From Burkholderia sp. 8Y (GTDB taxonomy: Bacteria; Pseudomonadota; Gammaproteobacteria; Burkholderiales; Burkholderiaceae), in assembly GCF_902506145.1 (NCBI RefSeq), contig NZ_LR733519.1:1648314-1712313 (forward strand): DNA of 64,000 nt, read 5' to 3'. The translations under genes and the position numbers were made by a program. Below are positions 43,454-52,032 of the stretch, in pieces. A model generated the notes under the pieces. It had not been told where the DNA came from. It saw only the letters and a list, made by a program, of their open reading frames with translations, and searched no databases. The first letter of the stretch is position 1, and the number at the start of each line of letters is the position of its first letter.

Positions 43454-43594
43454 CGACGGCGCGGGAGTCGTTGAAGCGGCACATGTTGCAGACGTCGAGC
43501 AAGCCGGAAACGGCGCGGAACATGCGCGGGCGGAGCAAGCCGGGCAATCGGGGAGCGTCGAAGATTCCGCCGATCGCACCCCCGCCTTCGATCC

Positions 43595-43937
43595 CGCGAC
43601 GCTGCTCACATTCGGAGATCAGGCGACGACGCTCATCGAAACGCTGAAGTCCGCCAACGCGCACGATCTCGAAGAGGCGCATGCCGCGATGGACGCCTGC
43701 GATCACGATCGCCTGCGCGAGATCGCGCACCGGATGAAGGGCGCGGCGGCGGTCATCGGCGCGGCGCGGTTTACCGAGACGTGCGTCGCACTTCAGCGCG
43801 ACTGCCAGCGCGCCATCGACGAAGACCGCAATGGCGAGGACGATGCATCCATCGCCGCATCGTTCGCCGCCTTCGAGCATGCTGCCGTGACGCTGGATGC
43901 CGCGCTGGACACCGCCGTCGCGCGGCCCGCCGTGTGA
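43595..43937 (+). pseudogene. HPt domain remnant of a hybrid sensor histidine kinase
   Basis: In the frame ending at the 43935-43937 stop, ~110 residues read as a histidine phosphotransfer domain: FDPATLLTFGDQATTLIETL, NAHDLEEAHAAMDACDHDRL, then REIAHRMKGAAAVIGAARF with the phospho-accepting His (codon near 43728). This is the C-terminal HPt module found on BvgS/EvgS-type hybrid kinases; the sensor, kinase and receiver domains are missing. The frame is open upstream through the G-run to a GTG at 43335, but that part overlaps the racemase fragment and has no homology. It may be a decayed end, or could be expressed as a stand-alone HPt protein. Confidence 0.7.
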
Positions 43938-43997
43938 CGGATGCGCTTCGCGCGCCGCTCGGCGATCGTGTGGTCTAATTGAACCTCCGTTTATCTC

Positions 43998-44024
43998 AAA
44001 AATAGGCGGCCACGCGTTGGCCGC
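43998..44024 (-). terminator. Hairpin with T-run on the - strand
   Basis: GCGGCCA (44006-44012) and TGGCCGC (44018-44024) form a 7-bp stem with a 5-base loop. Read leftward it is followed by CTATTTTTG, so it resembles a - strand intrinsic terminator. No - strand gene is near, so it may instead be a structure in the leader of the downstream + gene. Confidence 0.35.
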
Positions 44025-44048
44025 GCGATCAGCTTGCGCCAACGAGGC

Positions 44049-44576
44049 ATGAATCGAAGGGACACACACGCAATCCATGGTCGTTCGCGCCGCCTTGTAC
44101 GCGCGGTGCTGCGCGTGCTGTTCGCGCTCATCGGAATGGCCGCGATGCTCGCCGCCGACGCCGCCCGCGCGCAGCAACCAGACTGGCTCGATCCGCACGT
44201 CACGCAGGCCACCATCGTCGATACGATTTGCGTGCCGGGCTATGTCGATCGCGTGTTGCCGTCCTTCCAGACGCAGATGCGCCAGAAGGAGCGCCTCCTG
44301 AAGCAGCGGAGCATCGACGCCTCGTTCGCGTCGGAGTACGCGCTGGATCACCGCATGCCGGTGCTGCTCGGCGGCTCGCCGAATGCGCCCGCGAACCTCG
44401 ATGTGCGCCGCTGGGAAGGGCGCAACGGACAGCGCCGCAAGGAGCGGCTGGCGGTGTATCTCAAGCGTTGCGTCTGCACCGGCGACATGACGCTCAGGGC
44501 CGCGCAGTCGGCCATGGCGGGCGACTGGCCGAATCTTTATCCGAATTTGTCGAGTATGTCGTGTCAGGGGTACTGA
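44049..44576 (+). CDS. Secreted HNH-like domain protein
   Basis: 175 aa. A leader of ~40 residues ends in a signal peptide (AVLRVLFALIGMAAMLAA, cleavage after ARA or AQA). The mature part has YALDHRMPVLLGGSPNAPAN followed by Arg-rich RRWEGRNGQRRKERL. That resembles the D-H-x(n)-L-G-G-x-P-N-x-x-x-N-L core of HNH-type nucleases. Two Cys pairs are possible (VDTICVPGY, KRCVCTGDM, SMSCQGY). Nuclease activity is inferred from this motif only. The ATG at 44049 is preferred over a TTG at 44034; the ribosome site is poor. Confidence 0.7.
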   Translation: MNRRDTHAIHGRSRRLVRAVLRVLFALIGMAAMLAADAARAQQPDWLDPHVTQATIVDTICVPGYVDRVLPSFQTQMRQKERLLKQRSIDASFASEYALDHRMPVLLGGSPNAPANLDVRRWEGRNGQRRKERLAVYLKRCVCTGDMTLRAAQSAMAGDWPNLYPNLSSMSCQGY

Positions 44577-44780
44577 GCGTGATGCTGGTCGGGCGGTGCA
44601 GCTTCCATCGATGTAATGCGGCGGCGTGGTGTAGGTAAGCGAGGTCCTTGGTCGCGTCGGGGACGGTGGAGCGCGGGTTGCAGATTGGGGCCGCACGGGT
44701 CTGATCGCAGACCGTAGACCGCAGCGGATTGCACGCTGCGGACCGCAATAGGGGACGCAAAAGGCAGCACGCAAACCGCA

Positions 44781-45001
44781 AAACGCAGAACGCAGAACGC
44801 AGAACGCAGTACGCGAAACGGCAAATGCAAAACTGCGAATGCAGAACGCCGAATGCAGAACGCCGAATGCAGAACGCCGAATGCAAACGCCGAATGCAGA
44901 ACGCCGAATGCAAAACGCCGAATGCAAAACGCCGAATGCAAAACGCCGAATGCAAACGCCGTATGCAAACGCCGAATGCAGAACGCCGAATGCAAAACGC
45001 C
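44781..45001. repeat. Heptamer-based minisatellite (7-bp and 14-bp tandem repeats)
   Basis: Bases 44837-45001 are 12 tandem units of GAATGCARAACGCC (nine of 14 bases, three of 13 with one A missing; one unit starts GTATGC). Each 14-mer is two related heptamers, GAATGCA and GAACGCC. Just upstream (about 44781-44815) is a simpler array of ACGCAGA heptamers. Looser heptad similarity continues on both sides from about 44700 to 45120. All six frames stay open through the 14-mer, which creates long artificial ORFs on both strands. No dyad symmetry or CRISPR-like spacers. Confidence 0.92.
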
Positions 45002-45254
45002 GACGGGCCGCGCGGCATGCTGCCAACCGGGAACGCGGAACCGAAGCGCGAACGGCGAACGACGAAGGCCACACGCCGCGAACGAAAACTAAAAGAGGCG
45101 AACCGTGGAGCGTGAACGGCAATCCGCGAAGCGTGAATAGCCACCCGCCACCTGAAGTCCGCCGTTTGCATATCGCGACCCTACCGAATCCGAGTCGCAA
45201 CCCAACCGGAACAAACCTTGCTGCGCCCATCACAAGGAAGCGAACCTCGCAGCG

Positions 45255-45287
45255 AAGCCGGTGTCATCATAGGCACCGGCTTTTTTT
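45255..45287 (+). terminator. Intrinsic terminator
   Basis: AAGCCGGTG (45255-45263) pairs with CACCGGCTT (45274-45282), a 9-bp stem with a 10-base loop, followed directly by a T-run. It would stop + strand transcripts coming through the minisatellite just before the next gene. Confidence 0.85.
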
Positions 45288-45359
45288 GTCGTTGCGTGCA
45301 TGACCTGGAGCGGACGGTGCTGTAAGCCGTCCGTAGTTGAAGCTCAAGCGGATCAATCA

Positions 45360-46571
45360 ATGCAGCAGGAAGGCAACAACGAGACGCCGATCGGCGCACG
45401 GATCATCGGCATCGCGGCACTTGCCGCAGCCTTGACTTACACGGCGCAGGCATGTGCAGAACCGGCGTCGTCGGCGTCCTCGGGGACGGTGGTGCAAGGG
45501 CGCGTCGCGCCTGCGCCCGTGCCGCCGGCGCCGCCTCTCGCGCGCAGCGCCAGCGCGCCGCAGACCGCGAGCGCGCCCGCCCGCGCACTGCCCGCGATGC
45601 CGGTGCCGATGACACCGCAACCGGCGTCGGACGCATCGGCGGTATCGGCGGCATCGGCTGCGAGCGAAGCATCCGCCGCATCCGCCGCATCCGCCGCATC
45701 CGCTGCCTCCGCAACCGAAGCAGCCTCCGAAGCCGCCGCCCCCGAGATACCGCTGCCGCCCGAACCACCCGAGCCCAACGTCGCGCAACGCACCGGCCTG
45801 CCCGCTGCGGGCGCGTACGCCATGCGTCAGACCTTCGCGAAGGAAGTCGACCGGCGGCTCAACGTGCCGCTCGCCGATCAGCAGGCGTATAGCCGCCTGC
45901 TCCAGCATGCGCTCGACGATAGCGGCCACGGCGACCTCGCGAACGAGTTCGTCGTGCTCGTCGACCGCAGCGAGAACGTGCAGGCGCTGTTCGTCTACTT
46001 CCGCGCCAAACCGGGCGATGCCTGGTCGATGATCGGTGCATCGCCCGTAGCGACCGGACGCCCCGGCACGTACGACCACTTCCTGACGCCGCTCGGCGTG
46101 TTCCAGCACGTGCCGGGCAACATGGATTTTCGCGCGGAAGGCACGGAAAACGAATTCAAAATTCGCGGTTACGGTGCGCGCGACATGCGTATCTACGATT
46201 TCGGCTGGGCCGATGGCGAACGCGGCTGGGGCAAGGGCGGCGTCTCACCGATGCGCTTCCAGATGCACGCGACCGACCCCGAGAAACTCGAACCGCTTCT
46301 CGGTATGCGGCATTCAAAGGGTTGCGTGCGCATTCCATCGACGCTCAACACGTTCTTCGATCACCACGGCATTCTCGATGCGCAGTACGAAGCGCGCGCG
46401 GCCGAAGGCGAATCGATGTGGGTGCTGAAGTCCACGCGGCAGACGACGCCGTGGGCGGGGCATTACCTCGTCGTCGTCGATAGCGGGCGCAAGGCGCGGC
46501 CCGCGTGGTCGCCGGGGCCGGGCAAGGCGGCGCGCGCGCGCACGCCAGTGGGCGCGAATTCGGTGGACTAG
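45360..46571 (+). CDS. L,D-transpeptidase (YkuD-like) family protein with Ala/Pro-rich linker
   Basis: 403 aa. An N-terminal hydrophobic segment (GARIIGIAALAAALTYTAQA) acts as signal peptide or anchor. Residues ~40-150 are a Pro/Ala/Ser-rich linker including a run of ASA repeats encoded by (GCATCCGCC)-type 9-mers near 45670-45715. The C-terminal domain (residues ~165-385) has a YkuD-like catalytic signature: MRHSKGCVRIPSTL, with the Cys nucleophile in S-K-G-C-V-R-I-P, and upstream TPLGVFQHVPG. Such enzymes cross-link or trim peptidoglycan. The ATG at 45360 is the first Met before the hydrophobic segment; the ribosome site is weak. Confidence 0.85.
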   Translation: MQQEGNNETPIGARIIGIAALAAALTYTAQACAEPASSASSGTVVQGRVAPAPVPPAPPLARSASAPQTASAPARALPAMPVPMTPQPASDASAVSAASAASEASAASAASAASAASATEAASEAAAPEIPLPPEPPEPNVAQRTGLPAAGAYAMRQTFAKEVDRRLNVPLADQQAYSRLLQHALDDSGHGDLANEFVVLVDRSENVQALFVYFRAKPGDAWSMIGASPVATGRPGTYDHFLTPLGVFQHVPGNMDFRAEGTENEFKIRGYGARDMRIYDFGWADGERGWGKGGVSPMRFQMHATDPEKLEPLLGMRHSKGCVRIPSTLNTFFDHHGILDAQYEARAAEGESMWVLKSTRQTTPWAGHYLVVVDSGRKARPAWSPGPGKAARARTPVGANSVD

Positions 46572-46598
46572 CCGCGAAATAGCCGTGAACTAGCCGCG

Positions 46599-47480
46599 CT
46601 ACTTCGACCGCGCGAGCACCACGCCCGCCAGCGCCACGACGAAGCCCGCGATTTGCACCGCGCCGAGCGTCTCGCCGAACGCGACGTAGCTCATCAGCGC
46701 GGCGAGCGGCGGCGCGAGGAAGAGGAGAGCCGTCGCGCGGGACGCATCGCCGCGCCGGACCATCCACACGAGCAGCGTCGTCGCGACGCCCGAGAGCATG
46801 ACGACGCCCCACGCGATGCACGCCCACGTCGTCATCGACGGAATAAAGCGGTGTTCGCCGAGGGACAGGGCGAGCACCGCCGCCACGATCGCCGCGCCCG
46901 CGTTTTGCAGCGCGCTCGCACTGCGGATATCGGCGTTGGCAAGCGACGTCTTCTGATACAGCGTGCCCGCGGTGATCGCGAAAACCGAAACCACCGCGAC
47001 CGTCACCACGAGCCATTGCGGGGCGGCGTTTGCCGAATGCGGGGCGGACGCGCCGCTCCCCGCGAGCTTCGGCGCCAGCACGAGTGCGACGCCAGCAAGA
47101 CCCACGAGCAAGCCGCTCCACGATCGCGCCGAGAGCCGCTCGCCGAACACGCGCGCCGCGATGGCCGCCGTCAGGAGCGGCTGAAGCGCGCCCAGGAGCG
47201 CCATCACGCCAACGCCGAGACCTTGCGCCACCGCCCAGTAGCCCGCGCCGAGATAGACGCCTTGCAGCAGCGCGCCCGCGAAGAGATGCCGCGCGGCATC
47301 GCGTGCATTCGGCCAGCGCACTCGCGCGGCAAGCGCCAGTACGACGAACAGCAGCGCCGTGCCGCAGAAGCGCGCGAGCAGATACAGATTCGGATCGACG
47401 TAAGGCGTGATCGCCCGCGCGACGATGAAACCCGTCGACCATAGAAACACGAACACCGGCGCGGTGAGCAAGGAGAGCAT
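46599..47480 (-). CDS. EamA/DMT-family transporter
   Basis: 293 aa with about ten transmembrane helices in two EamA repeats. Characteristic stretches are FLWSTGFIVARAITPYVDP at the start, ALLGALQPLLTAAIAARVFGE closing the first half, and LLFLAPPLAALMSYVAFGET in the second. The family exports metabolites or amino acids; the substrate is unknown. Convergent with the L,D-transpeptidase-like gene. Confidence 0.92.
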   Translation of the reverse strand: MLSLLTAPVFVFLWSTGFIVARAITPYVDPNLYLLARFCGTALLFVVLALAARVRWPNARDAARHLFAGALLQGVYLGAGYWAVAQGLGVGVMALLGALQPLLTAAIAARVFGERLSARSWSGLLVGLAGVALVLAPKLAGSGASAPHSANAAPQWLVVTVAVVSVFAITAGTLYQKTSLANADIRSASALQNAGAAIVAAVLALSLGEHRFIPSMTTWACIAWGVVMLSGVATTLLVWMVRRGDASRATALLFLAPPLAALMSYVAFGETLGAVQIAGFVVALAGVVLARSK

Positions 47481-47744
47481 GAGGGCGTGCCGTTAATCGA
47501 GAACGCAGCAGTATCGGCCCGATTGCGCGTGTAGTCTTGTTCAACCGTGCACTTGGGCGCGCGGCGTCCGTTCAATGGAGCGCCGGACGGAACGCGTTTG
47601 GCATCGGCATCCGCACGTGTCCCCCGAAGAACACGGAACCCTCGGCGACGCACACATGACTGCGCCGCGCATTCACGCCGATGTCATGGAGTTCTGCGAT
47701 GCTTCCGGTCTACCGTTCTTCGTCTTCCAGCCACGAGACCGCCC

Positions 47745-48115
47745 ATGACCCGCGATTCATCCTTCGCGCGCCGGCTGCTGCCCGGCGCGCGCGCATCGAT
47801 TGCATTCGCTGCACTGGCTTCATTCACGGCGACGCCCGCACTGGCCGCCGACGCGGTTGTCCTCTACACCGCCGACGGCCTCGAAAATCTGTAGAAGGCG
47901 AAGGTGCCGGACATCTACGGCATCCCGGCGCGCACCGACGTGCCGCTCGCGGGCAAGAACGGCGAAACGGTCAAGCAGGCCATCTCGGGCGTCAAGCTGA
48001 CTCCGGTGGACTGGAATCAGGTGATGCCGAAGAAGGCCGGCTAAATCGAGCGATGGAAAAAAAGATCATCGGTAATTCGGGCAAGCAGACCGAAGTCGTG
48101 AAGCCGAAGTCGTGA
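47745..48115 (+). pseudogene. ABC-transporter periplasmic binding protein remnant (aminoethylphosphonate type?)
   Basis: It starts as a normal secreted binding protein (signal peptide RASIAFAALASFTATPALAA, then ADAVVLYTADGLENL) but meets TAG at 47892-47894. It resumes with the family's C-terminal end (VPDIYGIPARTDVPLAGKNG, VKLTPVDWNQVMPKKAG). A second nonsense codon (TAA, 48042) and a length change in an A-run after it shift the last 20 codons (IIGNSGKQTEVVKPKS) into another frame. About 200 central residues are deleted. It resembles 2-aminoethylphosphonate binding proteins by recall. Clearly non-functional. Confidence 0.85.
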
Positions 48116-48892
48116 GCACGGTCGCACTGTCGCCGGCGGCGCGGGAAGAAAGCGCGCTCGCGTCCACATCCGGCGTACGCGTCGAGCCTGAGCGTGCGCG
48201 TGGCGTCGCACTCGTCGGGCACGATCCTTCCTGACGGCTTCAGCGCGCGCTGGTTTTCGCGGCTCGGATCGAGCGAATTCGACGCGCTCACGACGAGCCT
48301 CACGACCGGCTTTGCCGTCGCCGTCCTCGGCACCGCGCTCGGCCTGTGGCTTGCGCTCGCGCTGGAAGGACGCGACCGACGCGGGCTCGGCGCGCTCGTC
48401 GATGCAGTCGCGATGGCGGGCAGCGGCGTGCCGAGCGTCGTGCTGGGGCTCGCGGTGCTGATCGCGTATCACAAGCGGCCGGTCGATCTGTCCGGGTCGG
48501 CGGCGATCGTCATTCTCGTGCAGCTCGCGCTCGTGCTGCCGTTTTGCTACCGATGCGCGGCGGCTGCGTTGCGTCCGGAGTTGACCACGCTGCGCGAAGC
48601 CGCCGCGAGTCTCGGCGCGCCGCCGCGCATGGTGCTGGCCCGCGTCGTGCTGCCGCAACTGCTGCCCGCCGTGCGCGTGAGTCTCGCGCTCGGCTTCGCG
48701 CTGTCGCTCGGCGAGCTCGGCGCGACGCTCACCGTGTATCCGCCGGGCTTCGCGACCGTGCCTATCGTCGTGGTCGGGCAGGTCAATCGCGGCTACTATT
48801 TGCCTGCATCGGCGCTTTCGCTGATTCTGCTGGCCGTTTCGCTCGCCGCGCTCTTCATGATCGCGGGGCGTGCGCCGCGCCGCGCCGCCTGA
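48112..48892 (+). pseudogene. ABC-transporter permease remnant, frameshifted near its N-terminus
   Basis: The GTG at 48112 overlaps the binding-protein stop (GTGA) and opens STVALSPAAREESALASTSG before a stop near 48234. A different frame then carries the bulk of an inner-membrane permease from ~48195 (SGTILPDGFSARWF, ALTTSLTTGFAVAVLGTALG). The EAA-type cytoplasmic loop (LTTLREAAASLGAPPRMVLA) and three or more helices follow to the stop at 48892. The N-terminal helix is deleted and the frame is broken, so no normal permease is made, though an internal GTG (48194) could give a 232-aa fragment. It belongs to the same decayed uptake locus as the binding protein; the ATPase gene is not present. 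Confidence 0.8.
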
Positions 48893-49140
48893 ATCGTCGT
48901 CGAATTCAAAATCATTCGGCATCCAAAATAAATATTACCGAATGCTCTCCGCGAAAACCGGCGGGGAACCTTCGCGCGGCTTGTCATACCAAAAAAAATA
49001 AAACTGGCGTAACCTGCTTTTTTCGGGCGACCGCGTCCGCGTGCCTCGCGCGCGGAAATCAGTCGGCCACGCGCAATCGGGCCGAACTCGCGGCGCGCTT
49101 TGCGGTCGTTGCATAAGTTGCAAAAACACCGGAGGGTTAG

Positions 49141-51594
49141 ATGACATCCGTCGACCTGGAATTCGACCAGCTCAACAGCACCGTCGACGCGCTGCGGCGC
49201 TCCATCTCGAACCGCCTGATGTACGGCGTGGGCAAGGACGCGGCGACCGCCCAGCCGCGCGACTGGCTGCACGCGGCGGAACTCGCCGTGCGCGACCGGC
49301 TCGTCGCGCGCTGGATGCGCACGACGCGCCAGCAGTATGAGCAGGACGTGAAACGCGTCTATTACCTGTCGATGGAGTTCCTCATCGGCCGGACCTTCAC
49401 TAACGCGCTGCTCGCGCTCGGCATTCACGACGAAGTGCGCGACGCGCTCGCGAGTCTCGGCGTCGATCTCGCGACGCTGGAGGATCTGGAACCGGACGCC
49501 GCGCTCGGCAACGGCGGTCTCGGGCGGCTCGCGGCGTGTTTCCTGGATTCGATGGCGACCGTGGGCGTGCCGGGCTTCGGCTACGGCATCCGCTATGAAT
49601 ACGGCATGTTCCGGCAGACCATCGTCGATGGCAATCAGGTGGAAATGCCCGATTACTGGCTGCGCGCGGGCAATCCGTGGGAGTTTCCGCGCCCCGAAGT
49701 GGTGTACACCGTGCATTTCGGCGGACGGACAGTGCAGCACGACGACCGCATCGACTGGATCGACACCGAGCACGTCAATGCGATGGCGTACGACACGGTG
49801 ATTCCCGGCTTCGCGACGACCGCGACGAACACGCTGCGCCTGTGGTCCGCGCGCGCGACCGACGAATTCGACCTGTCCGCGTTCAATCAGGGCGACTACC
49901 GCCGCGCGGTGGAAGCGAAGAACACGTCCGAGCACGTATCGCGTCTCTTGTATCCCGACGATTCGACGCAGGCCGGCCGCGAGTTGCGCTTGCGGCAGGA
50001 ATACTTCTTCGTGTCCGCGACGATGCAGGATCTGATTCGCCGCTATCAGCGCACGCACACGCATTTCGGCCGGCTCGCGGAAAAGGTCGCGGTGCATCTG
50101 AACGATACGCATCCGGTGCTCGCCATTCCCGAATTGATGCGCCTGCTCGTCGATACGCATCGCGTGCCGTGGGACAAGGCGTGGAAGCTCGTGCAGCAGA
50201 TGTTCTCCTACACGAATCACACCTTGATGCCCGAGGCGCTCGAAACGTGGGACGTGGAGATGCTCGCGCGGCTGTTGCCGCGGCATCTCGAGATCATCTT
50301 CGAGATCAACGCGCAGTTCCTGAAACAGGTTACGGAGAAGTTCGGACGCGACGTCGAACTGATTCGCCGCATCTCGCTCGTGGATGAATTCGGTCAGCGC
50401 CGCGTGCGCATGGCGCATCTCGCGATTGTCGCGAGCCAGAAGGTGAACGGCGTCTCGAAGCTGCATTCGCAACTGATGGTGCAGAACATCTTCTCCGACT
50501 TCGCGCGCATGTATCCGGACCGCTTCACCAACGTGACGAACGGCATCACGCCGCGACGCTGGCTCGCGCAGGCGAGTCCGTCGCTGTCATCGCTGATCGA
50601 CCAGCGCATCGGACCGCGCTGGCGCACCGATCTCTTCGAACTCGGACGCCTGCGCGAATGGCGCGACGATCCCGAGTTCCGCAAGGCGTTTCACGATGCC
50701 AAGTTCGCCAACAAGCTGCGTCTCGTGGAACGCGCGCGGCGCGAAGCCAACGCGATCATCAATCCCGAGGCGCTCTTCGACTTGCAGGTGAAGCGCATCC
50801 ACGAATACAAGCGGCAATTGCTGAACATTCTCTATGTGATCGTGCGCTACAACCGCATCCGCGAGAATCCGGAACGCGACTGGACGCCGCGCGTGGTGAT
50901 GTTCGCGGGCAAGGCGGCGTCGGCCTACAAGATGGCGAAGAACATCATCAAGCTCATCAACGAGGTCGCGCGCAAGGTCAATTCGGACCCGCTCGTGGGC
51001 GACCGGCTGAAGATCGGCTTCATTCCGAACTATGGCGTGAGCGTCGCGGAGTTGATCATCCCGGCAGCGGACCTGTCGCAGCAGATTTCGATGGCGGGCA
51101 CCGAAGCGTCGGGCACGGGCAACATGAAACTGGCGCTCAATGGCGCGCTGACCATCGGCACGCTGGACGGTGCGAACATCGAAATATGCGAAGCCGTCGG
51201 GCGCGAGAACATCTTCATCTTCGGCAACACGACGGATGAAATCGAATCGCTGCGCGCGGCGGGGTATCGCCCGCGGCTGATCTATGAGGAGAACGCGGAA
51301 CTGAAGCTCGCGCTCGACCAGATTCGGCTCGGGCACTTTTCGCCGGACGAGCCGCATCGCTTCTACGACATTTTCCACACGCTCGTGGACTGGGGCGATC
51401 ACTACATGGTGCTCGCCGACTTCGACAGCTTCGACAAGACGCAGACCGAAGTCGATCTCAAGTTCCGCGACAAGGACGCGTGGACGAGAAGCGCCATCGA
51501 GAATGTGGCGGGCATGGGCATCTTTTCATCGGACCGCACGATTGCCGAGTACGCGCGGGAGATCTGGCATGTGGAGCCTTTGAGCTTTACCTAA
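49141..51594 (+). CDS. glgP: Glycogen/maltodextrin phosphorylase
   Basis: 817 aa, normal length. It releases glucose-1-phosphate from alpha-1,4-glucans. Family motifs: YYLSMEFLIGRTF, DAALGNGGLGRLAACFLDSM, VAVHLNDTHPVLAIPELMR, NGITPRRWLAQ, and the PLP-lysine site EASGTGNMKLALNGALTIGT (Lys near residue 663). GGAGG precedes the ATG. It stands alone after an A/T-rich 250-base upstream region. No allosteric N-terminal extension like that of animal enzymes is seen. Confidence 0.97.
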   Translation: MTSVDLEFDQLNSTVDALRRSISNRLMYGVGKDAATAQPRDWLHAAELAVRDRLVARWMRTTRQQYEQDVKRVYYLSMEFLIGRTFTNALLALGIHDEVRDALASLGVDLATLEDLEPDAALGNGGLGRLAACFLDSMATVGVPGFGYGIRYEYGMFRQTIVDGNQVEMPDYWLRAGNPWEFPRPEVVYTVHFGGRTVQHDDRIDWIDTEHVNAMAYDTVIPGFATTATNTLRLWSARATDEFDLSAFNQGDYRRAVEAKNTSEHVSRLLYPDDSTQAGRELRLRQEYFFVSATMQDLIRRYQRTHTHFGRLAEKVAVHLNDTHPVLAIPELMRLLVDTHRVPWDKAWKLVQQMFSYTNHTLMPEALETWDVEMLARLLPRHLEIIFEINAQFLKQVTEKFGRDVELIRRISLVDEFGQRRVRMAHLAIVASQKVNGVSKLHSQLMVQNIFSDFARMYPDRFTNVTNGITPRRWLAQASPSLSSLIDQRIGPRWRTDLFELGRLREWRDDPEFRKAFHDAKFANKLRLVERARREANAIINPEALFDLQVKRIHEYKRQLLNILYVIVRYNRIRENPERDWTPRVVMFAGKAASAYKMAKNIIKLINEVARKVNSDPLVGDRLKIGFIPNYGVSVAELIIPAADLSQQISMAGTEASGTGNMKLALNGALTIGTLDGANIEICEAVGRENIFIFGNTTDEIESLRAAGYRPRLIYEENAELKLALDQIRLGHFSPDEPHRFYDIFHTLVDWGDHYMVLADFDSFDKTQTEVDLKFRDKDAWTRSAIENVAGMGIFSSDRTIAEYAREIWHVEPLSFT

Positions 51595-51605
51595 CGCTGG
51601 CGATG

Positions 51606-51634
51606 CGCTGGCCGCGCAAGACGTGCGGCCAGCG
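51606..51634. terminator. Perfect 10-bp hairpin between convergent genes
   Basis: CGCTGGCCGC (51606-51615) and GCGGCCAGCG (51625-51634) form a perfect stem with a 9-base loop, 11 bases after the glgP stop and 5 bases after (on the - strand) the stop of the facing gene. There is no T-run, but position and stem strength suggest a shared transcription-end structure. Confidence 0.55.
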
Positions 51635-51639
51635 TTGCG

Positions 51640-52032
51640 TCATGCCTGCGGCCGTGCGGCGTGTTTCGTGACCGCCTCACCCACGAGCGCCGCCACGCGG
51701 TCCGCGAATTCCTCGTCTTTGGTGATCAGCACTTCGCGCTCGCCATCCGAAGTCGTGACCATGAGCTGGTAAATCACGTCCTGCGTGATCCACGACAAAT
51801 AACCGACCACGACGATCATCACGCCGAGCACGAGCGCCGCGCCCGAGCCGGTCACGATGCCCGCGCCGAGCGCCACCAGCCCGATCAACGCGATAATGAC
51901 AGGTAGCGGCTTCTTGCGCTCGATCTTCACGACCCGCGCCGCGCGCAAGTCACGCAGCGGAATCATCTGTCCGGAAGCCGAGAGGCCGGCGCGCGAAAGC
52001 GTGACGCCGCGTTCGTTGAAGGGTGTATCCAT
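51640..52032 (-). CDS. Small membrane protein, DUF6232-like
   Basis: 130 aa. The N-terminal ~38 residues (GVTLSRAGLSASGQMIPLRD, LRAARVVKIER) form a small PH-like beta strand region. Two transmembrane helices follow at ~43-62 and ~65-82 (PVIIALIGLVALGAGIVTG, AALVLGVMIVVVGYLSW), then a polar C-terminal part (LMVTTSDGEREVLITKDEEF). This layout matches the DUF6232 family by recall. The function is unknown. No strong ribosome site. Confidence 0.75.
   Translation of the reverse strand: MDTPFNERGVTLSRAGLSASGQMIPLRDLRAARVVKIERKKPLPVIIALIGLVALGAGIVTGSGAALVLGVMIVVVGYLSWITQDVIYQLMVTTSDGEREVLITKDEEFADRVAALVGEAVTKHAARPQA

Larger units (their letters stand above)
44577..45359. other. 783-base spacer containing the minisatellite
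   Basis: No supported gene lies here. It holds the heptamer array and related degenerate repeats, then an intrinsic terminator at 45255-45287. The long open frames seen on both strands across the array are by-products of a repeat without stop codons. Confidence 0.7.

Noticed and set aside
43335..43594. N-terminal extension of the HPt frame through the G-run
   Set aside because: It overlaps the racemase fragment in another frame and translates the G-run into Gly/Ala; no homology before about 43595.
44837..45001. CRISPR array
   Set aside because: Units are 13-14 bases, directly adjacent, with no spacers, dyad symmetry or cas genes.
44564..45303. Open frames across the minisatellite on both strands
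   Set aside because: Periodic peptides (NAECRTPNAERRMQ on +, AFGVLHSAFCIRR on -) come from a repeat unit that has no stops in any frame; no ribosome sites.
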